64,000 bases of DNA, taken from the NCBI GenBank assembly GCA_963995505.1, contig OZ023181.1:20890221-20954220 (forward strand), read 5' to 3'. Of the stretch, positions 32,792-44,441 are shown in pieces. The stretch's first letter is position 1. Each line of letters starts with the position of its first letter. A program made the position numbers and the translations under genes. The stretch comes from Hypericum androsaemum. Taxonomy: Eukaryota; Streptophyta; Magnoliopsida; Malpighiales; Hypericaceae. Below the pieces are notes generated by a model, which was given only the letters and a program-made list of their open reading frames with translations, had not been told where the DNA came from and searched no databases.

Positions 32792-35626
32792 ATGGCAGAG
32801 ACCGCGGTGACTCTTTTGCTCAACAAGCTAGCATCTCTATTCGAAAATGAGGTGTCGGTGCTGAGAGGGTGTCCGGAAGAGATTGTATGTGTGAGAGGTG
32901 AGTTGGAGCGTATCAGCGCCTTCCTCAGGACTGCTGATACACTCGAAGAGAGTGACGAGGAGGTGAAGGTGTGGGTTAAGCAGATAAGAGACCTTGCTCA
33001 TGATGCGGAAGATGTCCTCGACGAGTTCACTATCCTGCAGGGACATGATCATGGAAGTGGTATCACTGGCCTCGTTTGTAAGATGTCATGTTGCATCAAG
33101 AACATGAAGGCGCGCCACAGGGTGTTGGCCGAGATAAGAAACATATACTCGCGGATCAAGGTGGTCTCTAACGATCTTCGCAGGCTTCGCCAGAAATTCG
33201 TAAGAGCTGAAGCTGCTGCCGAGCAAGGCTCCATCTCTGCAAATGCTGGAAGCACATGGCAGGATGATAGGGGTGATGCCCTTCTCGTGCCGAGAAGTGA
33301 TCTGGTGGGGATTGACCAGCCTAAAAACCATCTGGTTGGTTGGCTGATTGATGGAGGTTCAGGTCGAGAGGTGGTTGCTCTTACTGGGATGGGAGGGCTA
33401 GGGAAATCTACCTTAGCAAAGCAAGTGTATGATGATAAAGCAGTGAAGAAGCACTTCGCGGTTCATGCCTGGATCACGGTGTCTCGGTCTTACAAGATGG
33501 AAGAGCTCCTCAAGGACATTGTTAGGCAAATCTTCACCGCAGAAGGCATGTTAGTTCCACCGGCGGTCGAGAGCATGAACAGCAACCTGTTGAAGTCAAA
33601 AATCAAAGAGCTGCTGCAGAAGAAACGATACCTGATTGTCTTGGATGATGTATGGCACATCAATGCGTGGGATGCTGTTAAGGTTGCTTTGCCAACCAAT
33701 GGCTATAGTAGCCGGGTCATGATCACCACTCGCAACACCGACCTTGCGTTTTCCTCTCGGATAGAGTCCGGGAAGGTCTATCCCTTGGATCCTCTGCCTC
33801 CAGAAGAGTCTTGGGCTCTTTTCTGTAGGAAAACATTCAAGGGTAATCCATGTCCTCGTCACCTGGAGGATATCTGCACTAATATCCTGAGGAAGTGTGA
33901 GGGACTTCCTCTTGCCATTGTCGCAATAAGTGGTGTTCTGGCTACCAAGGACAAAAGAAGGATAGATGAATGGGAGATGGTTCGGCGCAGTCTCGGAGCC
34001 GAAATTGATGGCAATGACAAGCTCAAGAGCCTCAAGAAGGTTCTTTCTCTTAGTTTCAATGACTTGCCATACTATCTCAAGTCTTGTTTCTTGTACCTGA
34101 GCATCTTCCCCGAAGAACACCCGATCGAGCATATGAGGCTTGTTCGGTTATGGTCGGCTGAAAGATTCGTAGAGGGCAAGCTTGGAAAGGAATTAGAAGA
34201 TGTTGCAGCGGAGTATCTCAAGGAGCTCCTGAACAGAAGCCTATTGCAGGTAACAGAAGCAACAACCGATGGACGGGTCAAGACTTGCCGGATTCATGAC
34301 CTTCTCAGAGAGATAGTGATTTCCAAGTCAAGAGACCAGAACTTTGCGATGGTCGCCAAGGAGCATAACGCGACATGGCCCGACAAAATCCGCCGCCTTT
34401 CTATACATAACACGCTGCAAAATGTGCAACAGAACCAACAGTACAGGTGCTTCTCACAACTACGCTCTTTGTTTATGTTTGGCGTGGTGGAAAAATCACC
34501 CGTAAGAACCTTGTTCCCCGACGGCTTCAGGCTGCTTGATGTCTTAGATTTACAAGGTACACCTATCACAAAGTTCCCAGTCCAAGTCATAGGCTTGCAT
34601 TACCTTAAGTACTTGAGCTTGAAGCAAACCAAGGTAGAAATTGTTCCTCCCTTCATAGGACAGCTTCAGAATTTAGAGACCCTGGATCTCAAACACACCC
34701 TCGTCACTGAATTGCCCGTCGAGATATTGAAGCTTGAGAAGCTTCGCCATCTACTGGTGTACCGATACGAGTTCGAGTCCTTTGCTCGCTTCCACTCCAA
34801 GTACGGTTTCAAGGCTCTTGAGGGAATAGGACGCTTGCAGCATCTGCAAAAGTTGTGTTTCATAGAGGCGAACACTGGTAACATCAATATAATGACAGAA
34901 CTCTGGAAGCTAACACAACTGAGAAGGTTAGGCATCATAAATTTGAGGAAGGAAGACGGGAAGAGCCTATGCTATTGTCTCGAGAACCTCAGCAACCTTC
35001 GAGCATTGTCTTTGCTTTCGGCGGAAGAGGATGAGATCCTCGATCTTCAACACCTCTTCTCTCCTCCTCAGCTACTCCAGAGGCTGTACTTGGGCGGCCG
35101 TTTGGAGACGCTGCCCCACTGGATTTCCAACCAGGAAAGCCTTGTCCGAGTGCACCTAAAATGGAGCCGCTTAAATCAAGATCCGCTGGAGTCTCTCCAG
35201 GTTCTTCCCAACCTTGTACACCTTGAACTTCTTCAGGTCTACGAAGGGGACACACTGCGCTTCAGGGCAGGTGGCTTCAGGAAGCTAAAGCTTCTCGGCA
35301 TTGACAAATTCGATGACCTGACGAGCATAGAAGTGGAAGCAGGCGCCATGCCGCGACTGGAAAAGCTGTACATCCAACGCTGCAGGTTACTGGAGAGGGT
35401 ACCTGTGGGGATTGAGCACCTGACAAGGCTGAAAGTGCTCCAGTTCTTTGACATGCCTCAGGAGCTGATCAAGACATTGCGGTCCAGCGAAATGGGAGGC
35501 GACTACTGGCGAGTCGCGCACATCCCGGAAGTCTACTCTGCATATTGGAGAGATGGTGCATGGGAAGTTCACACCTTGGAGAGTTTCTCCGTCATCAATG
35601 ACAATCTCCAAGCTTGCTGGAAATGA
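32792..35626 (+). CDS. NLR4: CC-NB-LRR immune receptor, RPM1-like
   Basis: Intronless, 944 residues, paralogue of NLR3. Coiled coil with LAHDAEDVLDEF, P-loop GMGGLGKST (199-207), kinase-2 RYLIVLDDVW (279-288), GLPLA (from 371), IHD (501-503), LRRs about 545-930. The conserved winged-helix motif reads RLWSAERFVEGK where NLR3 has RLWVAEGFVEGK, so a hydrophobic residue and a glycine are changed to Ser and Arg. The frame is otherwise clean with no premature stop, so the change may be functional drift and not decay. The gene is the last of the cluster and converges on SUV2. Confidence 0.95.
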   Translation: MAETAVTLLLNKLASLFENEVSVLRGCPEEIVCVRGELERISAFLRTADTLEESDEEVKVWVKQIRDLAHDAEDVLDEFTILQGHDHGSGITGLVCKMSCCIKNMKARHRVLAEIRNIYSRIKVVSNDLRRLRQKFVRAEAAAEQGSISANAGSTWQDDRGDALLVPRSDLVGIDQPKNHLVGWLIDGGSGREVVALTGMGGLGKSTLAKQVYDDKAVKKHFAVHAWITVSRSYKMEELLKDIVRQIFTAEGMLVPPAVESMNSNLLKSKIKELLQKKRYLIVLDDVWHINAWDAVKVALPTNGYSSRVMITTRNTDLAFSSRIESGKVYPLDPLPPEESWALFCRKTFKGNPCPRHLEDICTNILRKCEGLPLAIVAISGVLATKDKRRIDEWEMVRRSLGAEIDGNDKLKSLKKVLSLSFNDLPYYLKSCFLYLSIFPEEHPIEHMRLVRLWSAERFVEGKLGKELEDVAAEYLKELLNRSLLQVTEATTDGRVKTCRIHDLLREIVISKSRDQNFAMVAKEHNATWPDKIRRLSIHNTLQNVQQNQQYRCFSQLRSLFMFGVVEKSPVRTLFPDGFRLLDVLDLQGTPITKFPVQVIGLHYLKYLSLKQTKVEIVPPFIGQLQNLETLDLKHTLVTELPVEILKLEKLRHLLVYRYEFESFARFHSKYGFKALEGIGRLQHLQKLCFIEANTGNINIMTELWKLTQLRRLGIINLRKEDGKSLCYCLENLSNLRALSLLSAEEDEILDLQHLFSPPQLLQRLYLGGRLETLPHWISNQESLVRVHLKWSRLNQDPLESLQVLPNLVHLELLQVYEGDTLRFRAGGFRKLKLLGIDKFDDLTSIEVEAGAMPRLEKLYIQRCRLLERVPVGIEHLTRLKVLQFFDMPQELIKTLRSSEMGGDYWRVAHIPEVYSAYWRDGAWEVHTLESFSVINDNLQACWK

Positions 35627-36172
35627 TGATACACTAGAAGGATACTTTGACGTCATTGGAAGTAAAACGTTGTATAGAATAAGTGTTGTACAAAAATTTA
35701 GGGCTAGTGATTCCACCCCACTCAAAGGTGGCCTGTACATATAGATATAGGTTTGTCTATTTCAATGGTGCTGCTCGTTTCATTTGTTCCAAATCCTATT
35801 TGATTCTTACAGCCGGAGAGTAATTTTACTGTGGTCACACAATCTTCGGACAAATGACGAATTCCAGCGACAGGTAATAAGGATCAAAATTGCTTTCCTA
35901 TTCCATTATACTCTACTAATATTAACGTAACGGCGATCAGAAAGCATATACAGGTTGTACCGATTTCGTTCTAAATCCCGAAAAGTAATGCCGGGATCGA
36001 GTTTGTTTATGGTCCATGTGCCCAGCTTCGCGACTTGTTCATTGCGAGCCGAGCAGATATACAAAATCAGGAGAGCCGCGCAGTTACAAGAGAGCGGTTC
36101 ACCAAGCAACGAAGAGGCCGTACAGCGAGCAACGCTCTTTACCCAAAATTCATTCCTCATTTGATGACGTCC
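35627..36172. other. Convergent spacer between NLR4 and SUV2
   Basis: It should hold the 3' UTRs of both genes. The part from 35940 to 36170 is less AT-rich than usual spacer and has short overlapping open frames on both strands, but none resembles a known protein. Confidence 0.45.
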
Positions 36173-39100
36173 CTATTGTATCGTGTCTTTCAAGTAGGAA
36201 AAGATTCTTTTCCTGAACAGTTGAATTAAGTCGACGATTTCAGATTCCCCTGCTCGCTGCGATGAGTTACTGAATTGCCTGCAGTTCGGGTCCTTTCTGG
36301 GAGATCTGCTGGCAATATCCAACGCCAAGCTTGCCATTTCTCTACTAGAAGTTAACAACAGCAACACAGTGGCTGAGTATACGGGGCTCGATACAAGCCG
36401 GTTTAGTAAGATGAGTGCTTCCCGTATGAGCAGAGTCCTACGCATAGCACCGCAATAATAAGAGATGAGCAATGAGTTAGACGGCAGAAAATCATGCATG
36501 ATACGATTATATTTTATCCTGGGAACGACCGAAACAATTCAACACAGTCAAACAGCAAGTACCCTTACCTTGCTTTTACGCAGTCAGCTGGGTGGGAAGA
36601 ATGAGATGATACCGCATCCATTTCTGAAACTACTACTTGTAAAATCAACAATAGAAAGTTTGTCTCTACAGCTGATTTGCGATACATCAGAATCTCAAAG
36701 CCAGATTTTCCAGAGGAGAATAGATAAGCCAGAGTAATGACCGCTCTCTTGCGTAGTTCTACATCCTGAATACACATGTATTAGATTGATCATATGATAA
36801 AAACCGTGTGAATAGTTGCATGTATTACATCGAAAGGGTCAAAAGCATGCTAAAATTTCAGAAACATACTGATTTTAGATATAAAAATCTGCCTACATAA
36901 CTGAGTCCGAAACCATTACTACTACTGAACTTTTACATAATTGACAATGGATGCCTTTGATAGACCCGTGAAGTGAAGGGTCTCGCAGACTTCTAGTAGT
37001 TTCAATGGCATCAATATTTCCAAGGGTTTTCCCAATACAAGACTAAGATGCATCAAGGATGACTTTCAATGATGCGAAAAGTCGTAGAAATTAAACAGAA
37101 AATGAAGGCCTGCAATTCAAAAAAGGCACCAAATGCATCCAACGGGAAATGAAATCGAGGGTGACTATTATTTAGAATGAAGGTTTTCAAACTTCCATGT
37201 TTGACATTTTCAGGCCATTTTCAACATCATAGATATCATGTGTGTGACATGGCCATCTAATCAAGAATTGTGATTGTGCTTACATGTATGCCACCTCCAC
37301 AGCAAGTGAGACAATCTGCCAAACCCTCAAGGATGAGACTGAAGCCTCGCATGGTTGAAGCACTTTCAGCATCATTGGATACGTCAGCACTTTCCTCCTT
37401 GCAACCACAGCAGAACTTGCTCAATACTGTTGGACCTTTAATTCGCCAACAAACATAGGATTTATTAGATGGGTATGGGCACGCCAAAGACAAGCACAGC
37501 AGGGAAAAAAATATTACAAACTGTATACAATAATCTGATTCATATAGAACATGAAAAGGAGGTGGTACGTTGAATGACGAACCGACAAGTGTGTCAGGTA
37601 ATTAAATTTAAGTTTTATCCAGGAACCTTTGGAGTATGTGCATCCAGATGAGATAACAGGTTCAACATAGGGCATTTGCATTAATTAACATAAATTGTCA
37701 TCAAAATATTAACAATTACACTGAACTCGAAGTTGTTCTTGACAGATCTAAAAACCATCCAATGTGAAATCCCGGTTACCAGTCAAATGAATTTAAAGTA
37801 TTTTCCAAAATCCAAGCATGCGGATTGGGAGAGAGAAATATTTTCTAGTAGAGGAAGTTCCAATGGATAGTATTATATAGATGAACAATACTGTAAATGG
37901 TGTCAACTTAAGAAACGAAGAAAAGAGTAGCAGCCTTACAATTTAGCAGCAGGTGCAATAGATGAAGAGCTTCTTTCCGCAGTTTTGAGCTTGTTTTCTT
38001 CTTCAGCAGTTCTCCAATACTTCTGAAAACCAGTATTTGGCCAAACCTGTAAAAGCAGAATCTCAGTCATAACAAGAAGAGAAATAAAAGCTTTGTTACA
38101 GCTTAACACGCAACTGTTTGGTTTACCACAACTTACAAGTCCCTTTCCGTGCAGGCATTGGTTTTCATTAAGATCACATTCATGATGGAGACTGCCTCCA
38201 GCCTTATGCATTCTTCACTATGTTTTATAACAACTTGGTTCACCAATTCATAGATTGAAATCCAGTTCTCACAAGGACGAGACAGCACACTGCCAATAGT
38301 CCAGTATCCTGTGGGGCACAAGGTTTGCCGATTAGGAGGTCTGGCCCCAGACGAGCCAAAACCACTATAAGAAGTCTTGCCCACGCTCAGATTGGAGATA
38401 CTTTTGCAGTCAGCATTAGCCCCTGAATGAAACTCCTCGACCCTGACATTGTCCCTGAGTAGAGTGCACTGAAAAGTTCAAATCAAAGTTTATAAGCACG
38501 AGAACACATGTAAAAAAACATGGATTCAACTTTGCAGAGAAAAAATGGATTATATTTGCAAAAGCTGTTCAACAACACTTGTCTTCAACAGTTAATGACC
38601 TAGCATCATGTGTGTGATCCCGAATTAAAAAAAAAATTCACATCTCTATCTATCCAAAGAACAGAAATAAACCCTCAAAAAGATTTGAAACCCTTTCTCC
38701 CTTAATACAGCCCCCTCCAAACTCTAAATAAAGAGCAAAATAATGACAATTCACAATAGAAAGTACCTTTCATCCAAATCACGTCGTGAGCTCAACAAAT
38801 GCTTCAATAAAACGTGCAGTATATGTAGAGAACTATGAACAACAGCAACCTGAATTTGCAAGGTTTAGTTACTTCATATTAGTTGAAAACAATAAGTGAG
38901 TAACACGCATGTGAAATTACAAGAACTATGACACTGTGAGAAGTAGAAACATGTCTATAAACAATGTTGGCAATAAATATAATTCAAAAAGAAAAGTTCA
39001 CAATTTCTAACTCACATTTTCATGATCGCAAAGATCCAGCAAGGGTTCAAACAGAGCCTCTGAAAGTAACATCCCATTGCTGATCTGCAAAATAAAAGGG

Positions 39101-40892
39101 GCATACATGATCAGGAGTAATTCAAAAGAAGAATTGCCAGAAAGCAGGGATGAAAATGCCAATCATATTCAAACCGTCAAAGATCGATGGAGATTAAAAA
39201 GTAAGCCAAATCAGTTATTCTTGGATGTTAGACTATCAGAAAATCTATTATGAGTCATCCCCTCACATGACCAAATTACTATTTATTCAATCTTCACCTC
39301 CAGGGACCAGCCAAAAAATATAAAGGTAACAAATAAGAACCCCAGTTGCTGGTCATATAGCCTGTTTTCTAAAAGGATTGCTATCAAAAGTACCTGACTT
39401 AACATAGAGTACAAATGAGAGACTCTTGCAGATTCTGATGTACTGCAGGAGCTCCTGTCAGCGTGAGAACAATTAACCGAGCCCACCAACGTTTTGGAGG
39501 ACTTATTCACTGTCATGCATGCAGAAAGTACTTGAAATTCAGCCGGACAAGCTGTAAACAACTGAGAGACAACATTTCTGTCGAAGTTTCTGTTAGTTCT
39601 GCATCCCCATATATCCTGCAACTTGCGAGAAAGATCATGAGAAGAAGGCCAGTCATCGTCTGTATCACCAGCTTGGTCCGTCTGAACTCCAATTGAAGTA
39701 AGAGTTGGGGTTTCTAAGACAAGTGCAGATCCACATGTCAAACAAAATAGAAGGACAGCTGAACCAGCCATGAATACAATAAATGTTCATCCCTTACCTG
39801 AAGACTTCCTTTCGCCAATCTGATCCACCAAACATTTTTCAGTATTAAGTTGAGCATCCTCAGAATGAACTTCGACTTTTCTGCAACCATGCCATTAGGC
39901 AATGAAAAATACTCAACAATGCTTCACAAATGCATTGATACCTAATTGAAAAGGAGATTTTGAAAAACCACAGTAAACTTTGATAGAATCTGATCAACAC
40001 CAGCATTCAACAAAAGAGTAACGCGCTTCACCCAAAAAGATATTATAATCCTCAAGCTCCTAAACAGACAGGCACTTGTAAATTATGAAACCTTGGATCA
40101 CCAGGACAACTCAAAATGCACATTTTCTAAAGAAAGAAGAATCTTGGTTTTCACAATGTAGCATCCAAGAGTCAATCAGAAACACTAACAGGCTCGTGTT
40201 TTCATGCCGGTAAATGTCAGCATTGTTTTGCTGGGAAAGTGGAACGACAGGCTTAATCCGGCCATCTCTCCTGCTGTTCTCCTTCTTCCTCGGCTCAACA
40301 CATTCAAACACCTGGAAACCACCACAAAACATGAAAAAAACTGTCATAAATCAACTCAAAACGCTAAAACTATAACAGAAATGCGCTGGACTAAATAACA
40401 AACCAGCTCATTCCGCTGCTCCAAGACGCGGCCCCATTCCTGCAACAACAAACCAAAAGACGAGTCAAAAAGCCAGACAAACACTTTTTGGCTTCCGATA
40501 CCACAAATCGCAAAAGAAGAAACCTCAGCGCGACCATCGGTCTCGCGGCGCGGCACGAGGCGGACAGGCAACGGTTGCAAGAACTGGCGCGGGGGAGAGT
40601 AAACGTTGGAATAGGCAACATCCGTGGTGGGGAGCGGTTGCGGCGGGTGGTAAAGGAGAGTAGCGGGGGGAGTACCAGCGGTGGCGATTGGGAAGGAGTT
40701 AGGGTTAGGGTTAGGGTTAGGGTTAGGGAATGAAGAGGAAATGGACGGAGCAGAAGAGGTGGCGACGGAAAGGCGGCAGCGGGTTTCGGCCTCGGCAAGT
40801 TTGGCGAGGAAGTCGGGGTCGTCCCATAGGAGATCGTCTCCGTTGACCAGCGCGTCCATGCTCTCTTCCTCCTCCTGCGTCCATTCATCCAT
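36173..40892 (-). CDS. SUV2: SUV2/ATRIP homologue, DNA-damage checkpoint protein
   Basis: The partner of the ATR kinase in the replication-stress and DNA-damage checkpoint (SENSITIVE TO UV 2). The start is the ATG at 40892. Exons read with good splice sites: 40892-40524, 40439-40404, from 40311, then 39713-39394, 39084-39016, 38849-38767, 38454-38137, 38046-37940, 37435-37284, 36765-36569 and 36437-36173 (stop). Between about 40190 and 39780 one to three short exons exist, one ending TEKCLVDQIGERKSS, but their exact borders are unsure. Signature parts are an acidic start with WDDPDFLAKLAEAE, a coiled-coil-like EWGRVLEQRNEL...ECVEPRKK, IGVQTDQ, LFEPLLDLCDHEN, IRLEAVSIMNVILM, CCGCKEE, LIREALILLNRLVSSPVYS and the end IVDLIQLFRKRIFSYL. 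The estimated length is about 700 residues. Exon 1 contains a (CCCTAA)n-coded Asn-Pro run. Confidence 0.9.
40699..40728 (+). repeat. Five TTAGGG repeats inside SUV2 exon 1
   Basis: Five perfect TTAGGG units on the + strand. On the coding (-) strand they read as alternating Asn and Pro codons (PNPNPNPNPN). The unit is the vertebrate-type hexamer, not the plant TTTAGGG. Confidence 0.95.
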
Positions 40893-40999
40893 TGCTTCGC
40901 TCTCCCTCTCTCTCTCCCCCACTGTCTTTCCACTTCGACCGGGTTTCGTGGGAGAAGAGAGAGAGAGTGGAGGAGGAGTGAGTTTGCTTGCGTTTTGTG

Positions 41000-41048
41000 T
41001 ATATATATCTGCGTTTAAATAAGTGGAGTGGGCTAGGCTGGGCCGGGC
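41000..41048 (-). promoter_or_regulatory. SUV2 promoter: TATA-like and TGGGC elements
   Basis: TATATATA (41000-41008) lies about 110 bases upstream of the SUV2 ATG. TGGGCT and TGGGCC motifs follow at 41028-41045. TGGGC-type site II elements are common in plant genes of replication and cell proliferation. Confidence 0.45.
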
Positions 41049-41049
41049 C

Positions 41050-42740
41050 GATTTGTGTTTTGTTTTTGTTTTGCGTTTCTATTACGGGGCCCACAGCCTG
41101 TAATATCACCTTTTGAAAAGGTCAAAAATTGTTTCCTAAAAAAGGTCAAAAATTGAAAAAATAACGCAAATTTATAATCAAATGTGGTTCTGGATACATA
41201 AAAATAGTAATAATAAATTGTATTTGCTATATTTTAGTAAAAAAATAGCTTAGATACATTATGAAGAATTTCTTGACAAATGTCAAAATATATCCAATTT
41301 TTTTAAAAATGTGAAATGTCACCGTAATTTTACGTTAGAGTTGGAAAAGACTTTGATAGGTAATAAATTTTTCTCAATAAATATTTAATGCTATTGTATG
41401 GTTATTGTGTCATGCTTAAACTTTATTTGTTAATCTAAAACCAAGGGAAAAAGATTTGTAATGACAAATTTGTAATATCAGGAGAAACTAAAAGTACATC
41501 AGGAAAAAAATCCAAAGGCACATAAAAAAAATCCAAGGGCAAATCAGAAAAAAATTTCAAAGCATATCAAGAAAAAAATTCTCAACAAAATTCTCAAGAG
41601 CACATGAGGCAAAAAAAAGGCACGTCATATTTTTCCCTAGTGTGCCGTTTCTATTTACCTGATGTGTCATTGTCTTTTCAAGGGCACATCAAGCAAAAAC
41701 AATGACACATCTTGCAAGGGCATAAGAATAGTTTGACCACTCGACTCCCTCGGCAAGGACGACGACTCCCACTCGACAAGGACGACGAGAAGTCACCACC
41801 ACTCGACCACCACGTCGATTCTGGAATTCTGCAAGTGGACGACCACATCACAGGGGACACCGGCATCAAGGAGTCAAGTGAAGGAGCGAGGTAACTGTCA
41901 CCACTGTCGACGGAAATTGTTGCCTCTGTTATCACGTGAAGGAGCAAGCTTTCTGTCAGATTCTAGACCTTCTCTAGCGGATTTATCATCTTCGTAGGCG
42001 GGGCAAGAAAAACCGAGGAGGATGACTTCGTTTTGGAGTACTCCTTGTGACATTCGTGTGAAATGAAAGAAGAGGGACGAAATGAGGGATGGCAAAATAG
42101 TAATATCACGTGAATGAAAAAGGAGATGCACATCAGGACCGTTCAATATTTTTTATTAATTGTCCTGATTTGAACAGGATGGTGCTAATAAACTTACATT
42201 GCAAGTATCAAATCTACTTCCCCAGTTAAATTAAGTGTTTGTTAGTATGTATGTATACAACAAAATATATCAATAATTTTTCTTTAAAAATTGTGAATTA
42301 TTCATATTGACATCATAGAACTCATGCTCAAATCAGGACATGGAGATGTCTACCTACCTACCTACCAACACAACCCGTGGGCTCCTCCATTCTCAAGGGC
42401 TTGCACATGGAGATGTCCAATATGTCAAACCTGAATTTCTTTGCCAAAATTGAAGGATCCTCTCCTCCATACCTTCCCCCTCCTGGCTAGATTCTCTCTC
42501 TGTACAGCCATTTTACATCTGTCTGCTTCCAGAGGCAAGATCTCACTTTACAAATCACTCCTCCATCCCAAAAGAAGAACAGATAAAACCCAATATTCCC
42601 TAAAGCAGACAAAACCCAGTAGACCAAGCAAAGCCAACCCCTCCCTCCCCCACTTTATTAGCAGCTCCCTTACAATCTTTAATTATCCTACAAGTTGTAG
42701 AGAGAGAAAGATACAGATAGAGACCCTCTTTTGTTTATAG
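41050..42740. other. AT-rich spacer with degenerate repeats and an inverted repeat
   Basis: The SUV2 and 42924 genes diverge here. About 41480-41610 holds loosely repeated units of the type CACATCAGGAAAAAAATCC, roughly 25-30 bp each. At 41661-41711 two perfect 13-bp arms (GATGTGTCATTGT and its complement) enclose a 25-bp loop. (CTAC)4 lies at 42352-42367 and (CTCTG)n at 42753-42772, the latter in the likely 5' leader of the next gene. No further gene was recognised. Confidence 0.5.
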
Positions 42741-42923
42741 TTTCTTCCCTTCCCTGCTCTGCTCTGCTCTGCCTGTTTGTTTTCTTGCTTTTGGCTCTCT
42801 ACCCCACGTCGCCGTTTGTGCAAGATTCTTAGAGAGGAAAAATTCAAACTTGGACAAAGAGAGCGGAACCCACCACCCTTTTTTACCTTTAGAGGAACGG
42901 TTGTTCGGAATTCGGAGCTAGAT

Positions 42924-44441
42924 ATGGTTGGTCTCTTCTCCAAGTTTGGGAGAGCTGGCCATAGACGAACCCAGAGTGCCCTTGTAAGAACTCCTTCTCT
43001 TTTGTTTGACTCTGTGTTTGTTTCCTGATCTTTTGATAGTCTGTCTGTGAATTTTCTGGTCTTTAAAGCGTTGACTTTATTGCTTGGTGGCTGTGTTTGA
43101 TCTCAGGATTGCTAATCTCTGGTCTGGTGTTTCTCTTGTATTGCCATTCCAAATTCCTGCCTTTCTGACCAGATTTTGATCTTTAATTGGTACTCCATGT
43201 TACTTTGAAGCTTGATGCTCTTCGTGGGTGGGGGAGATAATATTTGCTATTATGGGAGTTTTAAGGTCTTAAAAGGGTTGACTTTTTTGTTCCTGGGTTG
43301 TGTTTGCTTCCAAGTATGTTAATTTGTCGTTTGTTGTACTCATTTCTGGTCAGATTTTGATCTTTAATTGGTCCTATATGTTGCAATCGACCTGGTTTTC
43401 TTTATTAGCCCTTTTGAAGTGGTGTTTAGTGCGACAACTCAAGTCCAATTGCTGACTTATTAATGGACTGTTGGTAAGATCTTAGTTAATATGCGGGAGT
43501 GTTCCATTTCTAACTTTCGATGGGCTGGTTGTAGGATGAGAGGGAAGCGCTGCCTCCGAATGCCGACCCGCAAGGAACAGCTAATGCAACTGTTGTGGCC
43601 CCACATGGGATTGAAATAGCTGTGGAGTTTAAGCCAGTGGAGCACCCAACTGAGCCGTTTGACAACGATCAACCTATTCAATGTCCACTACCTGAACCTT
43701 CTATCCTCAATGTAAGCTTTGAACCAATCTATAGTTTTTGCTTCCACTGCTAGAGAAATTTCAGTCATGTGAGTACCAGTTTATACTGCAGTGAGCATTT
43801 CACTCTGCATTTTAGGTTGGGTCTTCCTTGGAAACTCGGATTTGGCTAGTGGAACTTTGATTGAACATGTTCCCTTGGAGAATTACCATCTTTCTGGTTG
43901 AATTGTGGTTTTGCTTTTTCTTATTGATGTGAATCAAGGCCCTCTTAACGAGCTGCGGATCTATCCTCTGATGCCCCTTACTTCAAAAGAGCTTACCTCT
44001 GAAGTTCCTGAGCTTCTCTGTTAAGAGACGCTCGTAGGATGGACTATGTAGAGAGTCGGCATTGAGCCTGAAGGGCTCTTATTTGCCTGTGTTTGTAGGA
44101 TCAAGTTTAGTGAATTGGACCAAACTTAACAGATAGGGAACCCCCGAGGATCTTGCATCAAAATGTTTTCATATTTTGCATTAGATTCAACCGAATGCTT
44201 TCTTCTTCTTTGATCTCACATTTAGTCCCTGAATCATCAGGATGGAAGAATATGGAAGGAGCGAGTATCTGCGACTGTGAGGAGGAGAGGCGACCTGCCT
44301 GTCATGAGAGAAGGCGGGGCAACTGAATCTGAAGCTCCTTCGCCAAGACCACGCCCCAACCGGTTGATCTTACCTTCAATGAGTGCCCCTGAACATAATC
44401 TCCTAAAGCTACTCGAGGAATGTAACGCATCAGGGATATAA
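42924..44441 (+). CDS. Conserved small plant protein of unknown function
   Basis: Three exons, 42924-42983, 43535-43711 and 44241-44441, join in frame with all introns in phase 0 and give 145 residues. It starts MVGLFSKFGRAGHRRTQSAL, with a basic Arg/His patch and a possible RRTQS phosphosite. The middle is acidic and Pro-rich (VEFKPVEHPTEP, QCPLPEPSILN). The end has WKERVSATVRRRGDLP and the C-terminal SAPEHNLLKLLEECNASGI, which looks like a short amphipathic helix. There is no signal peptide or membrane helix. I recognise this as the type of short protein conserved among flowering plants but know no function or symbol. A long 5' leader with pyrimidine repeats precedes the start. Confidence 0.8.

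Noticed and set aside
40699..40728. Interstitial telomere or chromosome fusion point
   Set aside because: Only five units, of TTAGGG and not the usual plant TTTAGGG, and they lie in frame within a coding exon.
40391..40933. Long minus-strand frame overlapping SUV2 exon 1
   Set aside because: It is the alternative frame of the Pro/Asn repeat region. The SUV2 frame fits the family and splices correctly.
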